A stretch of 64,000 nt of DNA. Source: Glandiceps talaboti. Its lineage: Eukaryota; Hemichordata; Enteropneusta; Spengelidae. The translations under genes and the position numbers were made by a program. A model generated the notes under the pieces. It was given only the letters and a program-made list of their open reading frames with translations, was not told the origin of the DNA and did no database searches. Shown here piece after piece: positions 49,290 through 63,029 of the stretch. The stretch is taken from positions 620,501 to 684,500 of the forward strand of contig NC_135561.1 in NCBI RefSeq assembly GCF_964340395.1. The letters run 5' to 3'. Within the stretch, counting starts at the first letter, position 1, and every line of letters starts with the position of its first letter.

Positions 49290-52200
49290 ATCCATGACCA
49301 GTAGAGAGATAATTTAAATAATTAGAACATTTCCCATCAATTGTTTGGTATATTTTACAACAGGGAGAAATTAACAAAAAATGAAAAAAATATTTATTAG
49401 AACAATGTTGTAGGTCCCCCTCCTTTTATTTGCTATAATCATTGTGCTATGCTGAAACACAGTGGAGCTAGTGGGAGCCTGTTGAGGTGGTCAGGGTATC
49501 CATTGTGAGAAGGAGGTCCTTGTCTCAGTTTGAAACATTTGTTCGTTCCCATGAGTGAGCTCAAGCTATGTAATGTGTATTTTATGGATATTCTATCTGC
49601 TGGCGATATGAATGCAAACTTGCATTGGTCATTTTAATGAGGAAAACTGGCACCATATTTTATTATTTATACATGGGTCCATTACATTGTAAATGGCGTT
49701 TAGTGTCCTTTGGATCTCCTTGACGGACTGATTAGACATTGACTTTACAGAGCAGTCAAAGGGTAATTGACTGAGAAGATGTAAGTATTTGTAGTATAGA
49801 GCACGAAAGAGTAATAATTTCTATATTATTTATATATGACAGGTGTATGCAATACGAGAATTACAGAGACTTTGAAATGACTCCAAGGTTACAGGTTTTA
49901 GATTACTAGATTAGCAACTGACTAATAAAGGACAAGAAAATTTCTGTCTTTTACATTTGCACTGCTGCCAGTATTGGTAGAATTATTGTTGTCATAATGA
50001 TAGAAACTTGATAGTATTCTTGTATGTTTTCTAGATTTTGGTTTTGTTACAAATTGTCAGAAAACTTAGGGTCATACTATTACTATAGTAAGCACATACA
50101 CATAGTGTGTTTCCTCATATGTTTTCTGATCATCTTTATCACTCATATGAGTCATTGAGTGGGGTTTTGTTTTCTCAATCATTGATTTTCAAAGTTCATT
50201 GGTGTGTATTGGACTACAAATTCAGAGACCAAATCTGGAAAGGAGTTATATTTCAAAGTTTAGGGATATACACCTGAATACAAATTCAAAGATCAGACCT
50301 GGAAACGAGTTCCATTTGAAGAGATACTTGATTTATGGCCATGTGTTCTACTATGATTGAATGAGAGGATAAGTTCAGGAAATTGGTAAAATATAAGTTT
50401 ATGGATATGGACCTGAATATTAATATGAAAACAAGTCCAGGAAGTTTGTCAATATCAGAATGCTTGTTGAGTTTAGAATTAGAAATGAGACGAGATTCAA
50501 GCTACAGCCTGTTATTTTCTGGCAAGCAGAGTTGGTGAATATTTAGAAGAATATTAATTTAAAACCAACCCAGGATGTGGTTGTAATTTTCCAGGAATTT
50601 GAGTGATGGATAAAGGTTAGAATGTAAATCTAAATACGAATACAGGATACGGGCATCACAAGATGCTAAATACATATGTATTTAGACCAACCCAGGCAAA
50701 GTGACTTTTTCCAGGATTATAAATTCATTATTACTATTACATACATAATGGATGTTATTACATGTATTATGGATGCACCATGCACCATACAAGTGAAATT
50801 ACTGGTATTAATGCATGATTTTCACTTCTCATTCAGGGACATTGTTATCTAATAAAATCATATTCCAGTACAAGTAATGTGAACGTTACTGGGATTCTTA
50901 CTAGACTAGAGTGTTTGATGTGTCTTAGTTGACAAAGACAATATCAATATGACTATAGATAGTTTACTAGAATGGAAAACAAAATACTTCTGAATGTGAA
51001 AGATGAAAGTGACTTCTCATTTCAAGTATGTGTTACAAAGGCAAGAAACTTGACTTTATTGTCTACATACATGTACTTTATCATGAGTATACATCAATCA
51101 CTGCTTTTATATGCAACTCAAAGTTGTGGAAATGAAACTGTAAATGGGCACCTGTACCTGGCTAATGAGGTAGGCAGTGGCATGGCTACTCAGTAAAATG
51201 AATGCAGCGTTGTCAATTCTCATTACTTTCTGTATTCAAGCTGTCGACACTAGCTGTCCACTCTTAGGTCTAGTGAAGATCACGTGTATGCATTCTTTAT
51301 GCATTTCTAGAGATGTTAGTTTGAACTCTGATCAAGGACCTTGGCTCAAACACTTCAATGGAAAAGGGTAAATAAATGAAAGACCCCCAGGAAAGTAGGT
51401 TAGAACTGAGGTTACAGTGCTCACAGAGAATCAATCATTTTGAGTTTACATTCACTGTTTCCTTTGCATTACTCTGACCTTGTGCTTTGGGTACTGGCAG
51501 AGATTCAAGGATTGCAATATACTGTGATCATGGCCAAGCACACAACCTCCTTCCTCACTCCCCTGGGGAGGGAGGGAGGGGGGAGGGGCTTTCACTGCCA
51601 TCCTCAATTCATGTACTTTTGAAACCCAGAGTCATTGAATCATTATTTTTCCCTGTTATGTATACATGACACTTCAGGGGTATAATATTATTATTCCTCA
51701 ATAAAGAATATTCCTCAAAATTAGGACATCTCGCTGTGACAGTGAGAAGAAATAATGATTGAAATCTTAGTTGTTTTGATTCACTACTTGTTAATTTCTA
51801 CTTCCTACTACTGCATGTACTTTAGAAGTGATATTCTTCCCTAAAAATTCTCTGTTAGTGAATCATGACAAGAATGCACTTATAAATACCAGCTGTAGGT
51901 GACGTGACTGTGTTCTAATTCACTTTATTTCATTGCTACACATTTTAGCAGCTGTTATTTGTTAGCCAATAACGAGATAACCATGTTGCATTGTAAGTGT
52001 GTTCGTACTGAAAAATACTGATTTTCAGAGAACTGAAATGAACTACGTGCAACTTTGCTGCAATGATGAATGGTTTTTTGACAAGTATTGGGAAGGGAAA
52101 TGTCATACTTAAGAAGAAGTAAACTAATAAATGAGAAAAGATACCTAAACATTTACTCCACATAGACCACTGCAAAGATACCCCCACTCAGAAATTACAT

Positions 52201-53588
52201 GTTAAAGAAAAATCTAGTGACACTCAAATTTCAAATATTTAGTGTTATACCACACTGTAAATTGTATATCATTCAGGTCAGGTTAGGTTAGGTATAAGAC
52301 TACACAGCCTTGGGAACAGTTTTACTATGAATCTTTTCCTGCTGTTTGCCCAAGTTTAGGCTTATTGATTGCATGAATACCATTGTAAACAGGAAAATGT
52401 ACTGTAAAATAAAACTGAAATTTTACAGGAACAAAGTAAATGTAACCTTTCTATTTTTCTTTAGATTTCCCCTCAAATAATGTTGACAGGAAATATGGTT
52501 CAGGAGATAAAAGTTAGAGGTTTTTAGGACAAAGGGTTTGTGTAGTGGGATGGAGCTGTGTATGTAAACATGAGTGGAGAAATTCCAAATTTTTAGTATG
52601 TGTGTGTTCCACAAGTAGTCATGAATACTTATAACCCTAAACAAAATGGTTGAATGCAAGTTGAGGCCGAAACAGAAGGCAAAGTCAGCTAGCAAGTGAA
52701 GCATGAACACTAATGTATGGGCATTTCCACAACAAAAGAAATCACCGACCAAAAGATGAAAGCAAAGAAAATCTGTCTTTTCATGACTGTGTCAACAGTA
52801 TTTCAAAGAGGATGAAACAAGAGGTGCAACCAGGGATGGTGTTCCCCAATAACACCGTGTGAATACATAGGCTTTGCTGACTTTATGACTTTTCTTGTGT
52901 AGTGTTAAGATGATCAGGTTGCTAGTCCAGGATTGTATGTGGTATGCTGGCCATTCCAAAAAGTAGTGTTAGCCATGCAATGGTTAGAACTAGGGTGATC
53001 CTGAAATAACATACATTTGCTAAATACTACATTGCAAGTCCTTTCTGAAATTCTATTTCATTGTCCTATCTGTGGTTTGAATAGTGTTGTGTTTTCAAGA
53101 ACTCTTTCAGTAGCAACAACTTGTTTACAGGCATCAAGACAAAGTATTAAAGGTACATGTAATCATCTCTTTGAAAGTTGAATGGTGACAGAGATTTCTT
53201 TCTTGTCACAAACATACATGTAGACAGTCACACTTACCAGTTTTAATAGCCAGAATAAGACTACAAAGTTGTGATGTCATATTGATCTTTATCAGAGAAC
53301 TCAAACAAAACATACACTTTAAAATGTGTGTCCAAAACAAGTCTCCAAATAAATGATGTTTGGATCAGGTGTAGATAATAGTATCGTTTGTGTGTATAGC
53401 TGGTCATCTCTGTATCAAAGTCTGTTGTCCTTTTGGATAATTAGAAGTACTATTTGACAATTTCAGGATAAAAGTATATACATGTATGTATTTCTACCAT
53501 GTATGTGTTAATGTGTTTGAAAGTGGGTTGATCAGGTAAGATGTAATTGCTGTCAACAATTGAAAACAGCAAACAAATAAAGCAACAC

Positions 53589-53589
53589 A

Positions 53590-53625
<36 letters not shown>

Positions 53626-53637
53626 TACACACACAAA
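53589..53637 (+). repeat. (CA)n microsatellite
   Basis: About 35 bp of pure CA, then interrupted ACACACAAATA units. Confidence 0.95.
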
Positions 53638-53746
53638 TAAAAATTGTACCCGTGCAATATCATATGGAAATCCACCAAGTCCCACTGTTGCATCATGGGA
53701 AATGAGATTAGACTTTCTTTGTATGTTGGAAACCACAGTTTCTTCA

Positions 53747-53776
53747 GTAATGTATGTATGTATGTATGTATGTACA
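53747..53776 (+). repeat. (TGTA)n microsatellite
   Basis: About seven TGTA units. Confidence 0.9.
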
Positions 53777-56034
53777 TACATTGGCATTCATTGTTCCAGA
53801 CACAGATGTCAAACATTGCCAAGGGGATGGCAGGTACCAATTACTATGACATGATTCTTTTCATTGTTTTCTAAGTTTTTTTAGTGAAGTAATGGAACAA
53901 AAATATGTGAAGAATGAATAATCTAGTAAGAGAAGGAGTAGAAATGATTGCTACTGGTTACATTTACCCAGATCCATTGCTGAAGTTATTATATTCTTAC
54001 TTGTAAAAATCATACACACTAATGTTAATCCCCAAAACTGTTAATTGCAAGCTGTTCAGATGTACGTGTATGCATATTGAATGGTTGTATGAACTCTTGG
54101 CCCTGCAATTTCCCTATTTACATTTTGTGAAATAATCCTCCGAAATTGAAGAGAAAAATAGATATTAAAAACATCTACTCTCAGATATTCTGTAGTAAAC
54201 AATATTTAACTGATTTGAATCTCACCTGAAACAGTTACTAACAGCAAAAATATGAAGAATCGTTAAAAAGTGAAGAGTTACTGTTTCTGACAGAGAAATG
54301 ATTTGCATGGATTTAATGTACATACTTACATGTATATTAGTTTTTGTATTAGCTTGGTATTGTAAGGGTTGAATTGTTAGCAACATCATTTGGTCTGTTT
54401 ATGAGGGATTGAAAATATTAAATTCTGTAACTAGAGACTGTCATGTATTATTTTTAATGACCACAAACTAATATTTGTTATTAAAACATAACACCACATG
54501 GCAAATATATGTCAAAACATGGCTTATGTCTTATACCACTGGTGGTATAATTTGATGTTGTTGGAAGTGTGTTGTGCAGCTGGTGTTGTTGCTGTTGTAA
54601 TCTTTACTGTGTGTGTCCCTGGGTACTGTACGGCTAATTAGAGTGGAGATGACATCCTTTGTAAATGACCTGGGAGTTTACTACTTTACTAGTACAACTA
54701 AGATGCGACTCAAAACTAGGGTAAGTCATCTGGGGTTCAATGTTTGCAAATATTTTCCTAAAATTATAGGTCCCTTGAGATGTGTATAGTTAAGTAATAT
54801 TTATCCCTCTTGTACTAAAATATAAACCATGACTTGTGAAATGGCCCGTGTTGTATTTAATAAATTTGAAATGACCTGTATTTTGTAGAATTTATTGCCA
54901 TGTGTTTAACACGTTCAAAACATCAATATTTATAAATATGTTAGTCTAAAATTTTATACCAAGTGATAAATTCTCAAGTCTGTGATCCTGGCTATCTGGT
55001 TCTATAGTATACGTCACAGCAAAAAAAAAACAATTTATAGGATGCAGTATCGGGTGGAAATTTTCTGTAGCTGGGAATCCACTATATCTTATTCTGATTA
55101 GACATGTACTATGTTGTTATATTGTAAGACATGAAATGGCCTTTAGGACTCACAGGAGGCATAGATCCCAGACCAACTATTAACTACAGATCTCTGTTAT
55201 AAAATACAGCTGTTGTAAGATGTAAACTTCCTGTTTTGAATTTTTAAGTGTAACTTGTATTCCTGTGAACTGTTACCCTGGAATGTACAACTGATTCTGT
55301 TACCCTGGAATGTGCAACTGATTGCAAATCTAGTTTTAGATACAGGCACACGTGTATAAGAAGACAAGCTGAAAGATGTGATGACCAGATTATCTTTGTA
55401 GTAACCAGATATTTTTTCAGTGACATTTTCATTGTTCCTCCCTGCTTTAGAGAAAGCAGAATAAATTGAACACAAATTAGGTATCGTATGTTGATGCTGA
55501 TGAAAAAGTCACTTTTAGTTGATCTGAAGAAAGTAAAGTCCAGGGTTATCAGACCAACATATATTTTTAAACAATCTGACAATTTTGACGTGACAGGTAC
55601 AGTCTGTATTGGGGGCTCAGGTGAATGGATGGATTCTATGACAATCAAAAGATATTAAATCAGAAAATATTATTATATTTGTGTTCTTCAATTTTGAACT
55701 CTGTCTAAAAATAGCCAATGTTAATTAATTTTGATGAGTACGTACCTTTGTGGTGATTGTCTTACTGGGATAGCTTTAACTTTATTGATGATATTATACA
55801 GAGATTATCCACACACAGACGCATGTCTGCAGAAATTAATCTGAAGTCTGAACAAGGTTGATTGTCATTTTGTAAAAAAAACAACTAATTGAACAAACAA
55901 GTTCAACCTTTTTAATTAAGATTTTAGTATTATTTGATTATAATATTCAATGTTAGACCTACATGTTTAGATTTAGAAAATGTGTAGAAGAAAGTAAATT
56001 TGTATTCTGGCAACTTTTAGATGTGATGATGTTA

Positions 56035-56372
56035 ATTTTGGGTGAGGTGGAATGGGGTTTTTGGTTAATTGGGAGTGAGGAGCAAGTGGGTGATGTCATT
56101 TGGAGATGGGGGATAATTGTGGATGAGGGACAAGAGGGGGTGATGTTATTTGGGGATAGAGATATGGATAATTGGGGTTGTGGTCAACTAGGGATGATGA
56201 GCAATTGGGTGTTGATGTCAGTTTGGGTGAGGGGAATTGGGGTTGTTGTCAATTGGGGTTAGCAGGGATTTGGGGGGAGGGGGTGATGTCAATTGGGGTG
56301 AGGGGAATTGGGGTTATGGGAATGAGGGTTATGATCCATTGGGGTGAGAGGGCATTGAGGGTGTTGGTGGTA
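56035..56372 (+). repeat. Degenerate G-rich array (AATTGGGGTGAGGGG)
   Basis: Many copies of AATTGGGGT(T/G) and GTGATGTCA/TTTGGGG-type blocks are irregularly spaced, with GGGG runs on the plus strand throughout. The Gly/Trp/Val open frames are artefacts. G-quadruplex formation is possible. Confidence 0.75.
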
Positions 56373-56984
56373 TTATTATACATATGTACATGGTAGTTTA
56401 GTCATCAAAACACACCCCAAAACTTATCCTGTACATGTATGTTTACATTGACATAGACACTGCATGTGATGATAATTTGTCTCACATTTAAATCTGCAAT
56501 CTTTCAGAGATGCAAACATTATTTGATATGTTCATGAACTGACATGTCCTAACATGTAGACAACATCACATGTCAGTTTAATTTGACCAAATCTAAAATA
56601 CTAGAAAACTGTCATCTTTATCTTTATTGGCATTATTTATCGCATGAAAGATGTCAGTTAATTGACCATAATCCTAGAAAATATCTTTTTCTTTATTCAA
56701 ATTATTGTCATTTTTTATTCATCTCATGAAAGATGGCAGTTAATTGACTAAAATCGTAAAATGTTATTTTTTTTCTTTATTGGCATTATTCCTTGTATAG
56801 CACTGGATCAACATCATATATTGTTGAAGTGATGATGATGATTGGATGGTACATTTACCTCAGTTCATCATCACCATTGATAGGATACTGAAATCATTAA
56901 ATTTGTATGATCACATTGGTGAGTCTGTGTGGTTTGAAGATAGAGGAGACGAAGCTCATGTAATGGCTCAAATCATGCAGACAG

Positions 56985-57110
56985 AAAATATAGGGAATTG
57001 TACATGTACGTGCAGGTAGCAAATGTAGGGACTTGTACATGAAGGTAGGGAATATAGGGACTTGTACTGAAGGTAGCGAATATAGGGACTTGTACTGAAG
57101 ATAATAAAAT
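56985..57110 (+). repeat. ~33-bp repeat, 3-4 units
   Basis: TATAGGGACTTGTAC recurs with GAAGGTAGCGAA-type spacers. Confidence 0.7.
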
Positions 57111-57721
57111 GTAGTGTAGGTAGACTTAGTATATTAACATGCAAAATAAAATGGCCTATAGTTACACACTGTATGTGCAAAATGGGCATGCAATGGCTTG
57201 TACATGCAGTGAGAAAATAGGGCTTGTACCTGTACTTGTATACATACATACATGGCATGTACAAATTCAATAAATCGCATACAATGAATTTGTACATGAT
57301 AGTGTATATGTTGACTTTGAATATAGCAGTGGCTTACGTATACATGAAAATGGTGAATATATTTTAGGGGCTAATATACATATATGTGCATGTACATGCA
57401 ATTTATAAAGTACAATCTTGACTTCATGTAGTTCATATACAATGTAGTCATTATCTCACTTTATTAACCCTTCATTTTGATGGAGTTTGTCCTTCAACTC
57501 ACCAGAGTAGGTCATTGTTATAACAATTTATTTTCATTATTCAGTATTTTTATAACTTTATTTTGTGTGGGAGGAAGTCAACAATGGATAATCTTTAAAA
57601 ATAGTATACATGTACATGTACATAAGTCATTGTATATAACATGGATACAACAAGGCATTCATTTATCACCTGACTGACCATGGGAATATTACATGTAATA
57701 GTCCCTTACATGTAGTCCCTG

Positions 57722-57732
57722 CTGTCTGTCTA

Positions 57733-57781
<49 letters not shown>

Positions 57782-57784
57782 GTT

Positions 57785-57832
<48 letters not shown>

Positions 57833-57833
57833 A
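57722..57833 (+). repeat. (TGTC)n microsatellite
   Basis: About 27 TGTC/CTGT units with one TCTGTTTGTTTG interruption. This is the complement of the GACA motif seen at 3112, 27,934 and 40,102. Confidence 0.97.
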
Positions 57834-58266
57834 TTTCATTGTTTAAATAGATGGTCTTTGGTATGCAAGGTTAGATCTGTTTTTAGATCTGTTTTTAGTC
57901 ACAAAGTTAATGGTGGTCTTATATTGAAAGAGTTTGTCTACATAGATACAGAAAGAATTCAGGAAATTGACATGTATATGTACTTCATGAATTTGAAGTC
58001 TGCTTTATAATAACCTTTCCTAAATCTGTTTTGTTTTTAATACCCCCCCCCCCCCCATGGTTTGGATGATCATGAGTACTTTATATCTTATCAGTGGTGA
58101 CCACTGGAATTCAACAATATTGCTTTCTTCAGGACCATCTTTATGTACATTGTACAGCCCTGCTGACAAGAATTGTATTTTACACCCACATTTTATATTG
58201 AATCCTAATCAGCCTTGAAATACCTACTACTGATAGTTACTTATTAATATTACAAATGACATTCAA

Positions 58267-58348
58267 ATGCTCAGAATACAATAGTACAATACATGTATGC
58301 ATATATGCCCAGAATACAATAGTACAATACATGTATGCATATATACCT
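58267..58348 (+). repeat. ~42-bp tandem duplication
   Basis: CAGAATACAATAGTACAATA followed by CATGTATGCATATAT occurs twice, head to tail. Confidence 0.85.
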
Positions 58349-59012
58349 CTGCGTGTCCTTGCACTTATCTGGTATGGTTTAATTGTAGTGTATATGAAAG
58401 TCACTGTTGAATGAGTCACAACAGACCATCAGCAGTGTTAGCTTGTTAGTGGTGAAAGAATATATCATTTATCATCAATTCACTGCCATTTTACATGCAC
58501 ACGTATTGTACATAGTTTCTTCTGAATATTATCTTAACAATTGAAAAAAAAAATAACAAAATATTATTTTGCAACATATTAGGAAATAAATGCATTTTTT
58601 TGCAAATGTATGTTTGTGTTATTGCATAGTGAAATCATATCCCATGACATGTCGTGCCGAGATGATGGTCTATCCAGGGTTTGTTGTTTATATATTACAG
58701 CTCTACAGTGAGACTGCCATATAAGAGAAATTAGCCATCCTTTAAGTGATTAGTTGACATTCTAGCTAGAATTGACAGGTGCTAGTGGATATTAGGGGTA
58801 ATTGATATGAAATATACTATGGTCTCAGTTAGGCTTGATCATTTGATTTTTTGCACTGTTTGTCATAGACATTATGTTAAAGATTAGTGGTGCCAGTAAT
58901 GTAAGTACCTTGACTTAATAATAGATAAGAAATACATACATGCATAGAACAGATTATAAATATAAAGACTTGCATATTATAAAAATATGTTTGCATTTAT
59001 ATTCTTGTAAGC

Positions 59013-59014
59013 GT

Positions 59015-59078
<64 letters not shown>
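59013..59078 (+). repeat. (CA)n microsatellite
   Basis: About 66 bp of CA. Confidence 0.97.
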
Positions 59079-59079
<1 letters not shown>

Positions 59080-59443
59080 AACATACCCAAATAAATCGTA
59101 ATGTACACACTTTTTATATACATACGTTTATATGTATAACATACATTTGTATATCCATGTACAAATGTTCACTCACATACATGTATATACATGTACCTAC
59201 AGACATACAGACAGACAGACATGTACATTTTGTACTTCAATATTCACATAGATAGACAGTCAGACTTACATCTAGACACACATGCACATGTATTTATACA
59301 CTCAGCTGGAACAGTACATGTATGTACCTGTGAAATTAACGTAAATTGTACTAAATTTGAAGCAAATGTGTAGTTATTTTCATAGATGGTGATTTCAGAT
59401 GACACATAGTTCATATGCCTTGTGTATGATCCTCTATGTATAT

Positions 59444-59575
59444 TGATATGGTGTACATCGTGTATAACATTTTAACCTTCTGATATGATGTACATCATGT
59501 ATAGCACTGTAACCTTCTGATATGATGTACATCGTGTGTAAGTTACACTGTAACCTACTGATCTGTCCTACAGTA
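59444..59575 (+). repeat. 37-bp repeat, 3 units
   Basis: TGATATG(G/A)TGTACATC begins at 59,444, 59,481 and 59,518; the units also share GTAACCT(T/A)CTGAT. Confidence 0.85.
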
Positions 59576-60056
59576 ATATATTATTACACAGCTGGTCACT
59601 TGTTTTAATAGCCTCAGCTGTAAATGTTTATTTTTACATATCAAATTAGTCCATCAATGTTCATATATTCCATAAATATGTGAAGGCTACCAGTATTTCA
59701 TAGATTACATATAAAGGAGAAGTAATTATAAACCCACAACATACAATACATGTGTGTGTGTGTATGTACTGTTATAGATGTGAATTGTGGAAGGAATGTG
59801 TGCCATCATGGCAGTAAGATTGTTGAAATTACCAATATGTAGAATTTTCTTTAAAATTGATGTGTAAGTAATTGTATAGTATAAGTGCAGATGTGGACGT
59901 GTGGGTCTTATTCCATACTGTAAAAATAGGCATGGTACAAAACATGAAATTTGATTTCAAATTCTTGTATCTAAATTTTAATGTCACTCAAAACTCACGA
60001 TTTATTTCAAATTTGAGTAGTACTATTTCTAAATGTAAATGTTGTAATAAAAATGT

Positions 60057-60247
60057 CTACTCACAGAGTAAAAAAAATTCAGAGAAGCGAATCTCAAATT
60101 TTCACTGACATCTCATCAGCATCATCAAGGGTGTAGTACAATGGGCTATTGTTGTCAGCATCATCAAGGGTGTAGTACAATGGGCTATTGTCACACTCCC
60201 ATCAATGCTGAGGAGATGTCAGTGATTTTTTTTGACTCTGTGAGTAG
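60057..60247. repeat. Imperfect foldback with internal 39-bp duplication
   Basis: Outer arms CTACTCACAGAGT (60,057-60,069) and ACTCTGTGAGTAG (60,235-60,247) are exact complements. Inner arms CACTGACATCTCATCAGCA (60,103-60,121) and TGCTGAGGAGATGTCAGTG (60,206-60,224) differ by one base. The loop contains two copies of a 39-bp unit with GGTGTAGTACAATGGGCTAT. Confidence 0.75.
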
Positions 60248-61278
60248 TAATTTTCAGTACTAAGTACATTTGTATGCACACAGAGTCAATAAAAATCATT
60301 CTTGCATCTCTTGGCAGTATGGAACCCTTACATAACATGCATTTATTGTATTATGTTACTTGTATACTATTATATAGTTTTAACGTCACAAAATATGACA
60401 TTTATTTCAAATTTATGTACAGTATATTTCCTTGTCTCCAAATGTTTTACTGACAGCGTAGAACTCTTGCACAGATAATTTTAATGTTACAAAACATGAG
60501 ATTTTGTTATTTCCAATTTGTGTTCCTTGCAGTGCAGATCAGTTACACATACATACATTTATTGTAGTGTAAAGTTTTAATGTCACAAAACATGAGACAC
60601 ATATTTCAATTTAAGTCTATTTCTGTATCTCCAAATGTGTTTTTTGTAGCTGTAGTGCAGATCGATTACATAGAAATACTAGTTTGAATGTCACAAAACG
60701 TGAGATTTTATTGTCAAATTTTGCAAAGCTTTTCAACTCAGATGAGAGTGTGTCTGCTTATCCATTTCACAGACCTAGTAAATCCTGTTGGTTTGTTAGT
60801 CAGCACACTGAGTTGTTGCAAATATGTGCAGTGCACAGTTCAAATCATTGCATGGGTATATAGATACAGATGACAGACATAGTAAACTACTTTACAAACA
60901 TTAGGTTTTATTTCAAAGTCCATATACATGTATATACAGTGTGTTGTTTAATTTATAATATGCTTGTTACAATTAACATCCATTTCATACACAGATAGTC
61001 TTGTTTCCTACATGTATACAAGTTACGACCACTATGATTATCTCCACCTACATGTACATGTACATGGAGAGGACTGACCGTAGAGGATGTTCACAGGTAT
61101 ACATGTAGGTACTAGGCTAATACTGTATACAGACTGAACATCACTTTTCCAATAAACTTCAGGTTTAATTTAAAAAGAAAATCAAATGTGTACATATGGC
61201 ATTCAATTCATAATGTATTCATAGCTATTCATAGCAACAAAGAACGCATTCACAGACGTACTCTGTAAATATCCACAG

Positions 61279-61578
61279 GGTTGTCGGTGGCCGAGTGGTT
61301 AGCTCGTACGCCTCTTACGTCTGCAGTCTGGGTTCGAACCCGCCTGGTGTTGGCTGGGTTTGATTTAAAAAAATTTAACTAGGTCTGCATGTAAGAAGGG
61401 TGATGCTCAGTTTGACCCAGCCGAACAACGCAGGTTTTCCCCGGGCACTCCGGTTTCCTCCTGCTTCTTCAACACTAGGGCACTCGGGCGCTGCTCTGCG
61501 GCGACCATTCAACAAATTTCCGAATTTATTTGGACAAATAAAGATTATTATATTATTATATTATTATTATTATATTAT
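61279..61578 (+). mobile_element. tRNA-derived SINE
   Basis: The 5' part is tRNA-like: GTGGCCGAGTGGTTAG (A box/D arm, resembling Ser/Leu tRNAs) and GGTTCGAACCC (B box, 61,331-61,341). It is followed by a GC-rich body with GGTTTTCCCCGGGCACTCCG and GGTTTCCTCCTGC, a conserved-domain style seen in invertebrate SINEs. The 3' end is AATAAAGATTATTATATTA with an ATT-rich tail. It is plus-strand and about 300 bp. Target duplications were not identified. Not a functional tRNA, because the cloverleaf is incomplete. Confidence 0.85.
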
Positions 61579-62774
61579 ATCAGAATTAATTTAAAATCTA
61601 CATGTATGAAGTGTCTAACTTTGAATATTTTTGTAGCAGTGTAAACCCATTTTACAGACATACTAATTCATCATACTTCCCCCAGAAAAAAAATCAGGTT
61701 TAATTGTACATCTATATGCAGTCTTTCAATTCCAATGTTTACGTACATTTCCTGTTTCACAGAAATTCATACCATGCAATCAAATTTAAAAACCAGAAAG
61801 ATAATTTGAGAACTGCTAAATGTAATGTGTACATCTCTGATATCAGTCAAATACATATGTATTGATCCAGTTTGTCAGACACTCAGGGATCAATTACATA
61901 CTTGAATATAACTGCTGATCCATCATTCACTGCATTGTCTACATATAGAATTATGTTAATTGAAACTACCATTTATCACTTAATGCTGTGTTTGGAATTC
62001 ATGGTAGGTAAATAAATTACTTACTCTGTTATGTATAAATTGCAATTATTAGGTGATCTGAAAATTAGCTTTGTTTGGAATAATAAATAAATTAATCAGG
62101 AAGAATTACTATGTATAAATTTCAATTATATGTTGATTTGAAAATTTACTATGTTTGTAGACAACAATACATTTCTGAGATGGAGAATTCCTTTGAATGT
62201 GTATAAATTACACTTATTGAAATAATTATAAAATGTTGCTTTGTTTGGAATATGTAGTAGGGAAATAAATTAACCAGAAGGCAAATGATACCGAATGTGT
62301 ATATCCTGCAATGATTACTTGGAAGGCAAATAACACAAATTGGTACTATACATTTTGTAAACTGCAATGATTAGTTAATGAATTTTGCTTGGAATAAATG
62401 TTCATGGTAGATAATTAATTCACTTTGAAGGGAAACTATGCTCAATGTTATTAATTACAATTTCTTTTTTTAGGTCAGCAGAGGTTTTATTGTGTGTGAA
62501 ATACAGAGTTGGTGAATTATTGCTGTTGATAAGCATTTATACTTGTTACTATTGTTAAGTAATTTGGATATAATCTTGTTAGAAATACATATTGCCCTGC
62601 ATGCTTTAGGTCACAAATTATCAGCCAATTTGAATGTTATTGAGTTCATTGATTGTCATTTACCTCAATTAAGATTAAATTCCTTAAACTTTTAGAATTT
62701 AGTGTACAAATGCTGATGAAGAGATCTGTTAATTGAAATGAAGCATATGAACGGGGTAATAGAGTCAAATATAA

Positions 62775-62970
62775 GGTAAATCTGGAAATGTTTGCTAAGT
62801 CGGTGGAAAACAAAAATGCAAAAATATGTACATGTAGTGACTATTAATGCCACCTTGTACTTGAACACGATGTACCAGTCTGATAATTAGTAAAAATTAG
62901 TTTTTCTGAACTATCTGAAGACTGTGAAATCTCAAACGTTTGTTAGTGAAAATATCTAGGTTTATAGTTG
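62775..62970 (+). repeat. Dispersed repeat family X, copy 3
   Basis: Begins GTAAATCTGGAAATGTTTG and ends GAAAATATCTAGGTTTATAG. It shares with copy 2 TGCCACCTTGTACTTGAACAC-like, GTCTGATAATTAGTAAAAA-like and CTGAAGACT(G/A) blocks. Same orientation; somewhat more diverged. Confidence 0.65.
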
Positions 62971-63029
62971 TTGATGACGTCTTCAAAGTAATAAGTATAA
63001 ATGTAGAAACAGAGCAAGGACAGATAGTA

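Noticed and set aside
50971-51026. Possible second exon of gene B (MENKILLNVKDESDFSFQ)
   Set aside because: Splice-like borders exist, but the phase-0 frame required by exon 1 hits a stop.
51177-51371. Signal-peptide-like frame (MNAALSILITFCIQ)
   Set aside because: No donor, acceptor or promoter context; probably chance in hydrophobic-biased AT-rich sequence.
54689-54718. Tiny exon ending in a GTAAGT donor (ACTAG acceptor, MRLKTR)
   Set aside because: About 28 bp, weak acceptor, no phase support from neighbouring exons.
61279-61352. Functional tRNA gene
   Set aside because: A and B boxes are present, but acceptor-stem pairing and spacing are poor and it continues into a SINE body.
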